A stretch of 64,000 bases of DNA from Taxillus chinensis (Eukaryota; Streptophyta; Magnoliopsida; Santalales; Loranthaceae). Positions 11,431 to 23,600 of the stretch are shown one piece after another. The stretch's first letter is position 1. The number at the start of each line of letters is the position of its first letter. The stretch spans positions 47,819,321-47,883,320 of the forward strand of contig CM042090.1 in NCBI GenBank assembly GCA_023512835.1, in the 5' to 3' direction. Under the pieces are notes generated by a model, which had not been told where the DNA came from, made no database searches, and worked only from the letters and a program-made list of their open reading frames with translations. Position numbers and translations under genes: made by a program.

Positions 11431-13330
11431 TTAAAGATGGTAGGCTTTCGATTTGTAATTGACACAAAAAGTGAGTTTGTCCATTTCAGTAGATTTTTTG
11501 GCCTCGTGCATTCGTTATTTGTAAAGGTGGATAATGCACGGAGTAGGAAGTACGTCACCGTCGGAGCACGTCCCGTCAATCGAATCACGTACGTGACGGG
11601 TCCTTTTAATTTTTTGTGGATATTACTCTTTGTTGATTGATTGATCCATTCAATGGGTCAGATAGAAATTAAATAACCAATATAAACCCAAAGATACTAG
11701 CCTTCCAATTTGTAATTGAAACAAAAAGTGTGTTTATCCACTTTAATAGTCTTCGATCACTTGTATTCGTTATCGCCAAAAGTGGATTAGCCACGGAGTG
11801 GGAAACACTTTGCTGCTGTGGTGTTTGTCCCATTAAGCGAACCGCGCACATCAAGGGTCCATTCAATCGTTTGTGGTTATTTCTTTTTGTTAGTCTAAAT
11901 GATTCACCCAATGCATTCGAAATAAACAAAATAACCAATACAAACTTAAAGACACTAGCCTTCCGATTTGTAATTAAAACAAAAGGTGAGTTTATCGATT
12001 TTAATAGATTCTTTGATCTTGTGCATTCGTTATTGGTAAGGGTGGATTAGACATAGAGTTGGGAGTAACTTACCGCCGTGGAGTATGTCCCATTAAGCGA
12101 ACCACGTATATCACGAGTCCGTTTAATCATTTGTGGATGTTACTCTTTATTATTATATTGATCCACTCAACAAATGAGAAATGAACAAAATAACCAATTC
12201 CAACCTAACGATTCTAGCCCTTCGATTGATAATTGAAACGAAAAGTTAGTTTATCCATTTTTCTCGACACTTTGGGACCGTGCATTCATTATTGATAAAA
12301 GTGGATTCAACACGGAATAGGAAGTACCTCACTACCGTGAAGTATATTCCAATACGCGAACCATGTACATAACGAGACCTTTTAATCATTTTTGGATATT
12401 ACTATTTGTTATTTAATTTATTTACTCAATGCGTTAGAAATGAACTAAATAACCGATACAAATTTAAAGATTGTAGCCTTTCGATTTGTAGTTGACACAA
12501 AAAGTGAGTTTGTCCATTTTAATAGATTCTTTGGCCTCGTGCATTCGTTATTGGTAAGGGTGGATAAGGCACGGAGTAAGAAGTACGTCACGCCGGAGTA
12601 AGTCCCATCAATCGAACCACGTACGTCACGGGTCCTTTTAATTTTTTGTGGATATTACTCTTTGTTGATTGATTGATCCATTCAATGGGTCAGATAGAAA
12701 CTAAATAACCAATATAAACCCAAAGACACTAGGCTTTTAATTTGTAATTGAAACAAAAAGAGAGTTTATCCACTTTAATTGTCTTCGATCATGTGTAGTC
12801 GTTATCGGTAAAAGCTGATTACACACGGAGTGGGAAGTACTTCGTTGCTATGGAGTTTGTCCCATTAAGCGAACCGCGTACATCTAGTCTCCATTCAATC
12901 GTTTGTGGATATTACTTTTTGTTATTTGGTTGATCCACTCAATGCGTTCGAAATAAACAAAATAACCAATACAAACTTAAATACACTAGCCTTCCGACTT
13001 GTAATTAAAACAAAAGGTGAGTTTATAAATTTTAATAGATTCTTTGATCCCATGCATTCGTTTTTGGTAATGGTGGATTAGACGCAGAGTAGGAAGTAAT
13101 TTACCGTCGTGGAGTATGTCCCATTAAGCGAACCGCATATATCACGAGTCCTTTTAATCATTTGTTGATATTACTCTTTGTTATTTGATTGATCCACTCA
13201 ACACGTGAGAAATGAACAAAATAACCAATTCAAACCTAAAGATTCTAGCCCTTTGATTGATAATTGAAACGAAAAGTTAGTTTATCCATTTTTATTGACT
13301 CTTTGAGCCCGTGCATTCATTATTGATAGA

Positions 13331-15790
13331 AGTGGATTGATGTACTCAATGCGTTAGAAATGAACAAAATAACCGATACAAAGTTAAAATTGTAGCCTCT
13401 CAATTTCTAATTGACACAAAAAGTGAGTTTGTCCATTTCTGTAGATTCTTCGGCCTCGGGCATTCATTATTTGTAAAGGTGGATAATGCACGGAGTAGGA
13501 AGTACGTCACCGCCGGAGTATATCCCATCAATCGAACCACGTACGTCACGGGTCCTTTTAATTTTTTTTGTTATTACTCTTTTTTGATTGATTGATCCAT
13601 TCAATGGGTCAGATAGAAATTAAATAACCAATATAAACAAAAAGATACTAACCTTTCAATTTGTAATTGAAACAAAAAGTGAGTTTATCCACTTTAATTG
13701 TCTGCGATCACGTGTAATCATTATCACTAAAAGCAAATTAGACACGTAGTGGGAAGTACTTCGCTGCTATGGAGTTTGTCCCATTAAGCGAATCGCATAC
13801 ATCTAGTGTCCATTCAATCGTTTGTGGATATTTCTTTTTGTTATTTGGTTGATCCAGTCAATGTGTTCGAAATAAACAAAGTAACCAATACAAACTTAAA
13901 GACACTGGCCTTCCGACTTGTAATTAAAAAAAATGTGAGTTTATCAATTTGAATAGATTCTTTGATCCCATGCATTCGTTATTGGTAAGGGTGGATTAGA
14001 CGCGGAGTAGGAAGTAACTTACCGCCGTGGAGTATGTCTCATTTCGCATCCGGTTGCGGGTGCGTACTAAATAACTAATACAAAGTTAAAGGCACGAAGT
14101 AGGAAGTTTGTCACCGCCGGAGTATGTCCAATTAATCGAACCACGTACATCACGGGTCCTTTTAATTATTTGTGCATATTGCCCTTTGTTGATTGATAGA
14201 TCCATTCAATGGGTCAGATAGAAATTAAATAACCAATATCAACAAAAAGGTACTAGCCTTCCAATTTGTCCATTTTAATAGATTCTTTGGCCACATTCAT
14301 TTGTTATTGGTAAAGGTGGATAAGGCACGAAGTAGGAAGTATGTCACCGCCGGAGTATATCCCATCAATCGAACCACGTACGGCACGGGTCCTTTTAATT
14401 TTTCGTGGATATTACTCTTTCTTGATTCACTGATCCATTCAATGGGTCAGATAGAAATTAAATAACCAATATAAACCCAAAGATACTAGGTTTTTAATTT
14501 GTAATTGAAACAAAAAGTGAGTTTATCCACTTTGATTGTGTTCGATCACGAGCAGTCGTTATCGGTAAAAGCGGATTAGACACGGTGTGGGAAGTACTTC
14601 GCTGCTATGGAGTTTGTCCCATTAAGCGAACCACGTACATCTAGTATCCATCCAATCATTTGTGGATATTACTTTTTGTTATTTGATTGATCTACTCAAT
14701 GCGTTCGAAATAGACAAAATAACCAATACAAACTTAAAGACACTAGCCTTCCGACTTGTAATTGAAACAAAAGTTGACTTGATCAATTTTAATAGATTCT
14801 TTGATCCCATGCATTCGTTATTGGGAAGGGTGGATTAGACGCAAAGTAGGAAGTAACTTAGCACTGTGGATCACATTGACGTACGTGGTTCGATTGTTGG
14901 ATATTACTATTTGTTACGCGAACCATGTACATAACGAGACCTTTTAATCATTTTCGGATATTACTATTTGTTATTTAATTTATTTACTTAATACATTAGA
15001 AATGAACTAAATAATCGATACAAAGTTAAAGATTGTAGCATTTCGATTTGTAATTGACACAAAAAGTGACTTTGTCCATTTTAATAGATTCTTTGGCCTC
15101 ATGCATTCGTTAAAGCCACTAGCCTTCCGACTTGTAATTGAAACAAACGGTAAGTTTATCTATTTTAATAGATTTTTTGATCTCATGCATTTGTTATAGG
15201 TAAGGGTGGATTAGATGTGGACTAGGAAGTAACTTACCGCCGTGGACTATGTCCCATTAAGCGAACCACGTAAATCACAAGTCCTTTTAATCATTTGTTG
15301 GTGTTACTCTTTGTTATTTGATTGATCCACTCAACACATGAGAAATGAACAAAATAACCAATTCCAACCTAAAGATTCTAGCCCTTCGATTGATAATTGA
15401 AACGAAAAGTTAGTTTATCCATTTTTCTCGACTCTTTGAGCCTGTGCATGCATTATTGATAGAAATGGATTTTACACGGAATAGGAAGTACCTCACTACT
15501 GTGGAGTATGTTCCATTAAGCGAACCATGTACATAATGAGTCCTTTTAGTCATTTGTGGATTTTACTATTTGTTATTTTTTTCATCCACTCAATGCGTCA
15601 GAAATGAAGTAAATAACCGATACAAAGCTAAAGATTGTAGCCCTTCGATTTGTAATTGACACAAAAAATGAATTTGTCAATTTTAATAGATTCTTTGGCT
15701 TAAGGTCTCGTAAGGTCTCGCCTTCCAAAAATGAATGCGTCAGAAATGAATTAAATAACCAATACAAAGTTAAAGATGATAGCCTTTCGA
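13331..15790 (+). repeat. Satellite array, scrambled zone 1
   Basis: Satellite in which the regular A-B-C-D order breaks down. A boxes lie at 13516, 14120, 14353 and then only at 15903, giving spacings of 604, 233 and 1550 bp. Visible lesions are a monomer truncation near 13335 and a GC-rich 20-bp hairpin insertion at 14045-14064. There is also a small inverted satellite piece at about 14875-14905, where minus-strand GTACGTGGTTCGATTG appears in the forward array. A tandem TAAGGTCTCG duplication lies at 15701-15720. No gene is seen. Confidence 0.85.
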
Positions 15791-18700
15791 TTTGTAATTG
15801 ACACAAAAAGTGAGTTTGTCCGTTTTAATAGATTCTTTGGCCTCGTGGATTTGTTATTTGTAAAGGTGGATAAGGCACGGAGTAGGAATTATGTCACCGC
15901 CGGAGTATGTCCCATTAATCGAACCACATACGTCACGGGACCTTTTAATTATTTGTGGATATTACTCTTTGCTGATTGATTGATCCTTTCAAATCGTCAG
16001 ATAGAAATTAAATAACTAATATGAACCAAAAGATACTAGCCTTCCAACTTGTAATTGAAACGAAAAGTGAGTTTATCCACTTTAATAGTCTTCGATAACG
16101 TGTATTCGTTATCGCTAAAAGCGGATTACCCACGGAGTGGGAAATACTTCGTTGCTATGGTGTTTGTCCCATTAAGCGAACCGCGTATATCTAGTGTCCA
16201 TTCAATTGTTTGTGGATATTATTTTTTGTTATTTGATTGATCCACTCAATGCGATCGAAATGAAAATAATAACCAATACAAACTTAAAGGCACTAGTATT
16301 TCGAGTTGTAATTAAAACAAAAGGTGAGTTTATCGATTTTAATAGATTCTTTGATCTCATGCATTCATTATTGGTAAAGGTGGATTAGACGCGAAGTAGG
16401 AAGTAACTTACCGCCGTGGAGTATGTCCCATTAAACGAACCACGTATATCACGAGTCCTTTTAATCATTTGTTGATGTTACTCCTTGTTATTTCATTGAT
16501 CCACTCAACACATGAGAAATGAAACAAATAACCATTTCAAACCTATAGATTCTAGCCCTTCAATTGATAATTGAAATGAAAAGTTAGTTTATCCATTTTT
16601 GTTGACTCTTTGAGCCCGTGCATTCATTATTGATAAAAGTGGATTTGACACGGAATAGGAAGTACCTCACTACTGTGGAGTATGTTTAGTTAAGCGAACC
16701 ATATACATAACGAGTCCTTTTAATCATTTGTGGATAGTACTATTTGTTATTTTATTTATTTACTCAATGCGTTAGAATTGAACAAAATAACTGTAATTGA
16801 CAGAAAAAGTTAAAGATTGTAGGCTTTTGATTTGTAATTGACAGAAAAAGTGAGATTGGCCATTTTAATATATTCTTTGGCCTCGTGCATTCGATATTTG
16901 TAAAGGTGGATAAGGCCCGGAGTAGGAAGTACGTCACTGTCGGAGTATGTCCCATCAATAAAACCACGTACGTCACGGGTCCTTTTAATTATTTGTGGAT
17001 ATTACCTTTTGTTGATTGATTGATCCATTGAATGGGTTAGATATAAATTAAATTACCAATATAGACCCAAAGATACTAGCTTTCCGATTTGTAATTGAAA
17101 CAAATAGTAAGTTTATCCAATTTAATAGTCTTCGTTCACGTGTATTAATTATCGCTAAAAGTGGATTAGACACGGAGTGGGAAGTACTTCGCTGCTGTGG
17201 AGTTTGTCCCATTAAGCAAACCGTGTACATCTAGTGTGGATGTTAATCATTTGTAGATATTACTTTTTGTTATTTGATTGATCCACTCAATGCGTTCAAA
17301 ATGAACATAATAACCAATACAAACTTAAAGACACTTGTATTTCGACTTGTAATTAAAACAAATGGTGAGTTTATTGATTTTAATAGATTTTTTGATCTCG
17401 TGCATTTGTTATTGGTAAGGGTGGATTAGACACGAAGTTGGAAGTAACTTACCACTGTGGAGTATGTCCCACTAAGCGAACCACGTATATCACAAGTCCT
17501 TTCAATCATTTGTGGATGTTACTCTTTGATATTTGATAAATCCACCCAACACATGAGAAATGAACAAAATAACCAATTCAAACCTAAAGATTCTAGCCCT
17601 TTGATTGATAATTGAAACAAAAAGTTAGTTTATCCATTTTTATTGACTCTTTGAGCCTGTGCATTCATTATTGATAAAAGTAGATTTGACATGGAGTAGG
17701 AAGTACCTCACTACTGTAAAGTATGTCCCATTAAGCGAACCATGTACATAACGAGTCCTTTTAGTCATTTGTGGATTTTACTATTTGTTATTTTTTTCAT
17801 CCACGGAATGCGTCAGAAATGAAGTAAATAACCGATACAAAGCTAAAGATTGTAGCCCTTTGATTCGTAATTGACACAAAAATTGAATTTGTCAATTTTA
17901 ATAGATTATTTGGCCTCATGCATTTGTTATTGGTATAAGTGGATAAGGCACGGAGTAGGAAGTATGTCACCGCTTGAGTATGTCCCATCAATCGAACCAT
18001 ATACATCACAGGTCCTTTTAATTATTTGTGGATATTACTCTTTGCTGATTGATTGAGCAATTCAATGAGTTAGATAGAAACTAAATAACCAATATAAATC
18101 CAAAGATACTAGCCTTCTAGTTTGTAATTGAAACAAATAGTGAGTTTATCCATTTTAATAGTCTTCGATCACGTGTATTCGTTACCGCTAAAAGCGGATT
18201 AGCCACGGAGTGGGAAGTACTTCGCTGCTATGGAGTTTGTCCCATTAAGCGAACCGTGTACATCTAGTGTCCATTCAATCGTTTGTAGATATTATTACTT
18301 TTTGTTATTTGATTGATCCACTCAATGCGTTCGAAATGAACATAACGATCAATACGAACTTAAAGACACTAGTATTTCGACTTGTAATTAAAACAAAATG
18401 TGAGTTTATCGATTTTAATAGATTTTTTGATCTCATGCATTCGTTATCAGTAAGGGTGGGTTAGACATGGAGTTGGAAGTAACTTACCACCTTGGAGTAT
18501 GTCCCATTGGGCGAACCACGTATATCACAAGTCCTTTCAATCATTTGTGGAGGTTACTCTTTTTTATTTGATAGATCCACCCAACACATGAGAAACGAAC
18601 AAAATAACCACTTCAAACCTAATGATTCTAGCCCTTCGATTGATAATTGAAACAAAAAGTTAGTTTATCCATTTTTACTGACTCTTTGAGCCCGTGCATT

Positions 18701-19380
18701 TATTATTGATAAAAGTGCATTTGACATGGAGTAGGAAGTACTTCACTACCGTGGAGTATGTCCTTTTAAGCGAACCATGTACATAACGAGTCCTTTTAGT
18801 CATTTGTGGATATTACTATTTGTTATTTTTTTCATCCACTCAATGCGTCCGAAATGAATTAAATAACCGATACAAAGTTAAAGATTGTTGCCCTTCGATT
18901 TATAATTGACACAAAAAGTGAATTTGTCCATTTTAATAGATTATTTGGCCTCGTGCATTTGTTATTGGTATAGGTGGATAAGGCACGGAGTAGGAAGTAT
19001 GTCACTGTCGGAGTATGTCCCATCAATCAAACCACGTACATGAAAGGTCCTTTTAATTATTTGTGGATATTACTCTTTGCTGATTGATTGATCCATTTAA
19101 TGGAGTAGATAGCAACTAAATAACCAATATAAACCCCAAGATACTAACCTTCCAATTTGTAATTGAAACAAAAAGTGAGTTTATACACTTTAATAGTCTT
19201 TGATCACGTGTATTCGTTATCGCTAAAAGCGGATTGGCCACGGAGCGGGAAGTACTTCGCTATTGTGGAGTTTGTCCCATTAAGCGAACCGCGTATATCT
19301 AATGTCCATTCAATCATTTGTAGATATTACTTTTTGTTATTTGATTGATCCACTCAATGCGTTCGAAATGAACATAATAA
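15791..19380 (+). repeat. Satellite array, forward block 2
   Basis: Regular A-B-C-D higher-order repeat. A boxes start at 15903, 16943, 17976 and 19011, with spacings of 1040, 1033 and 1035 bp. Divergence between neighbouring HORs is visibly higher than in the 27-33 kb region. No gene is seen. Confidence 0.9.
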
Positions 19381-20600
19381 CTAATTAAGCGAACCACGTT
19401 TATCACGAGTCCTTTTAATCATTTCTTGATGTTACACTTTGTTGTTTGATTGATCCACTCAACACATGAGAACTAAACAAAATAACCAATTCAAAGCTAA
19501 AGACTCTAACCTTTTGATTGATAATTGAAGTGAAAACTTATAAACTCCATTTTTATTGACTCTTTGAGCCCGTGCATTCATAATTGATAAAGTGGATTTG
19601 ACATGGAGTAGGAAGTACTTCACTACCGTGGAGTATGTCCCTTTAAGCGAACCATGTACATAACAAGTCCTTTTAGCCGTTTGTGGATATTACTATTTGT
19701 TATTTTTTTTCATCCACTCAATGCGTTAGAAATGAAGTAAATAACCGATACAATGTTATTTTTAATCATTTGTTGATGTTACACTTTCTTATTTGATTGA
19801 TCCACTCAACACATGAGAACTAAACAAAATAACCAATTCAAACCTAAAGATTCTAAACTTTCGATTGATAATTGAAGCGAAAAGTTAGTTTATCCATTTT
19901 TATTGACTCTTTGAGCCCATGCATTCATTATTGATAAAAGTGGATTTGACACGGAGAAGGAAGTACCTCACTATCGTAGAGTATGTCCCATTAAGTGAAC
20001 CATGTACATAACAAGTACTTTTAATCATTTGTGGATATTACTAGTTGTTATTTTTTTTATCACTCAATGCATTAGAAATGAAGTAAGTAACTGACACAAA
20101 GTTAAAGATTGTAGCCTTTCGATTAGTAATAGACACAGAGTCAGAAGTACTTCCCTGCTATGGAGTTTGTCCCATTATGTGAACCGCATACATCTAGTGT
20201 CCATTCAATAGTTTGGGGATATTACCTTATGTTATTTGATTGATCCACTCAATGCATTCGAAACAAACAAAATAACAAATACAAACTTAAAGACACTAGC
20301 CTTTCGACTTGTAATTAAAACAAAACGTGAGTTTATCGATTTTAATAGATTCTTTGATCTCATGCATTCGTTATCGGTAAGGGTGGATTTGAAGCGGAGT
20401 AGAAGGTATCTCACTTCCGTAGAGTATGTTCCATTAAGCGAATCATGTACATAACGAGACCTTACCGATAAGTGGACATATTCATTAATCATTTGTACAT
20501 ATTCATGAATTTTTTAATAGATACCACTTATACCAACGGTAATGTACATAACGAGACCTTTTAATCATTTGTGCATATTAATATTTGTTATTTTATTTAT
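19381..20600 (+). repeat. Satellite array, scrambled zone 2
   Basis: Truncated C and D monomers are repeated at a 347-bp offset: AACACATGAG then AACTAAAC occurs at 19461 and 19808. The A monomer is missing, so the A-to-A distance across this zone is 1765 bp. A 79-bp foldback insertion lies at 20464-20542 and is listed separately. No gene is seen. Confidence 0.82.
20446..20560 (+). repeat. Foldback insertion flanked by 18-bp direct repeats
   Basis: The 18-mer TGTACATAACGAGACCTT occurs at 20446-20463 and again at 20543-20560. The 79 bp between them (20464-20542) are not normal satellite. Their ends form an imperfect inverted repeat: ACCGATAAGTGG on the left, and CCACTTATACCAACGGT on the right. 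The right arm has 5 extra bases inside the match. A target duplication of 18 bp would be too long for most MITEs, so a template-switch duplication is as likely as a mobile insertion. Confidence 0.7.
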
Positions 20601-23600
20601 TTACTCAATGTGTCAGAAATAAACTAAATAACCGATACAAAGTTAAAGATTGTAGCCTTTCGATTTGTAATTGACACAAAAAGTGAGTTTGTCCATTTTA
20701 ATAGATACTTTGGCCTTGTGCATTCGTTATTAGTAAAGGTGGATAAGCCACGGAGTAGGAAGTACGTTACCGTTGGAGTATGTCCCATCAATCGAACCAC
20801 GTACGTCACGGGTCCTTTTAATTTTTTGTGGATATTACTCTTTGTTGATTGATTGATCCATTCAATGGGTCATATAGAAATTAAATAACCAATATAAACC
20901 CAAAGATACTAGCCTTTGAATTTGTAATTGAAACAAAAAGTGAGTTTATCCACTTTAATTGTGTTCGATCACGTGTAGTCGTTATCGCTAAATGCGGATT
21001 AGACACTTAGTGGGAACTAGTTTACTGCTATGGAGTTTGTCCCATTAAGCGAACCGTGTACATCTAGTGTCAATTCAATCTATTGTGGATATTACTTTTT
21101 GTTATTTGATTGATCCACTCAATGCGTTCGAAACAAACAAAATAACCAATACAAACTTAAATACACTAGCCTTTCGACTTGTAATTAAAACAAAAGGTGA
21201 GTTTATCGACTTTAATAGATTCTTTGATCTCATGCATTCGTTATTGGTAAGGGTGGATTAGACGCGGTGTAGGAAGTAACTTACCGCCGTGTAGTATGTC
21301 CCATGAAGCGGACCAGTATATCACGAGTCCTTTTAATCATTTGTGGATGTCACTCTTTGTTACTTGATTGATCCACTCAACGCATAAGAAATGAGCAAAA
21401 TAACCATTTCAAACCTAAAGATTCTAGGCCTTCGATTGATAACTGAAACGAAAAGTTAGTTTATCCATTTTTATTGACTCTTTGAGCCCGTGCATTCACT
21501 GTTGATAAATATGTATTTGACACGGAAGAGGAAGTACCTCACTACCGTGGAGTATGTTCCATTAAGCGAGCCATGTACATAACAAGACCTTTTAAATCAT
21601 TTGTGGATATTACTATCTGTTATTTTATTTATTTACTCAATGCGTTAGAAATGAACTAAATAACCGATACAAAGTTAAAGATTGTAGCGTTTCAATTAGT
21701 AATTGACACAAAAAGTGAGTTTGTCTATTTTAATAGATTCTTTGGCCTCGTGCATTCGTTATTGGTAAAGGTGGATAAGGCACAGACTAGGAAGTACGTC
21801 ACCGCCGGAGTATGTCCCATCAATCGAACCACGTACGTCACGTGTCCTTTTAATTTTTTGAGGATATTACTCTTTGTTGATTGATTGATCCATTCAATGG
21901 GTCAGATAGAAATAAAATAACCAATATAAACCCAAAGTTACTAGCCTTCCAATCTGTAATTGAAACAAAAACTGAGTTTATCCACTTTAATAGTCTTCGA
22001 TCACTAGTATTCGTTATCGCTAAAAGCGGATTATATACGGAGTGGGAAGTACTTCGCTGCTTTGAAGTTTTTCCCATTAAGCAAACCACGTACATCTAGT
22101 GTCCATTCAATCGTTTGTGGATATTACTTTTTATTATTTGAAGACACTAGTATTTCAACTTGTTAATAAAAGAAAAGGTGAGTTTATTGATTTTAACAGA
22201 TTCTTTGATCTCGTGCATTTGTTATTGGCAACGGTGGATTAGACACGGAGTAGGAAGTAACTTACCGCCGTGGAGTATGTCCCATTAAGCGAACCACATA
22301 TATGACGAGTCCTTTTAATCATTTGTGGATGTTACTCTTTATTATTTGATTGATCCACTCAACACATGAGAATTGAATAAAATAACCAATTCAAACCTAA
22401 AGATTCTAGCCCTATGATTGATAATTGAAACAAAAAGTTAGTTTATCCATTTTTATTTACTCTTTGAGCTCGTGCATTCATTATTGATAAAAGTAGAGTT
22501 GACACGGAGTAGGAAGAACCTCACTACCGTGGAGTATGTCCCATTAAGCGAACCATATACATAACGAGTCCTTTCAATCATTTGTGGATATTACTATTTG
22601 TTATTTTTTTATCCACTCAATACGTCAGAAATGAAGTAAATAACCGATACAAAGTTAAAGATTGTAGCCTTTCGATTTGTAATTGACACAAAAAGTAAAT
22701 TTGTCCAGTTTAATAGATTCTTTCACCTCGTGCATTCGTTAATGGTATAAATGGATAAAGCACGGAGTAGGAAGTACATCACCGCCGGAGTATGTCCCAT
22801 CAATCGAACCACGTACATCATGGGTCCTTTTAATTATTTGTGGATATTACTCTTTGCTGATTGATTGATCCATTCAATGGGTCAGATAGAAACTAAATAG
22901 CCAATATAAGCCCCAATATAAACTAATTTGCCTTCCAACATGTAATTGAAACAAAACATGAGTTTATACACTTTAATAGTCTTCGATCACGTGTATTCGT
23001 TATAGCTAAAAGCGCATTAGCCACGAAGTGGGAAGTACGTCTCTGATATAGAGTTTGTCACCTTAAGCAAACCGCATACATTTTGTGTCCGTTCAATCGT
23101 TTGTGGATATTACTTTTTGTTGTTTGATTGATCTACTCAATACGTTCGAAATGAACATAATAACAAACACAAACTTGAAGACACTATTTCGACTTGTAAT
23201 TAAAACGAAAGGTGAGTTTATCGATTTTAATAGATTCTTTGATTTCGTGCATTCGTTATGGGTAAGGGTGGATTAGACACAGAGTTCGAAGTAACTTACC
23301 ACCATGGAGTATTTCCCATTAAGGGAACCACGTATATCACTAATCCTTTTAATGATTTGTGGATGTTACAGTTTGTTATTTGATTGATCCACTCAAAAAA
23401 TTAGAAATGAACTAAATAACCAATTCAAACCTAAATATTATAGCCCTTCGATTGATAATTGAAACAAAAACTAAGTTTACCCATTTTTATTGACTCTTTG
23501 AGCCTGTGCATTTATTATCGATAAAAGTGGATTTGACATGGAGTAGTAAGTACTTCCCTACTGTGGAGTATGTCCCATTAAGCGAACCATGTACATAACG

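Larger units (their letters stand above)
5289..13330 (+). repeat. Satellite array, forward block 1 (A-B-C-D higher-order repeat)
   Basis: Forward-oriented monomers of about 255 bp in a repeating A-B-C-D order. The types can be told apart by the half-box after the shared GTCCCAT: A reads CAATCGAACCACGTAC, B reads GAACCGCGTACATCTAG, C reads GAACCACGTATATCACGAG, D reads GAACCATGTACATAACGAG. Successive A boxes start at 6375, 7407, 8535, 9307, 10434, 11564 and 12596. The spacings are therefore 1032, 1128, 772, 1127, 1130 and 1032 bp. The roughly 1.13-kb units contain an extra 100-120-bp rearranged cassette, and the 772-bp unit lacks a monomer. No gene is seen. Confidence 0.92.
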
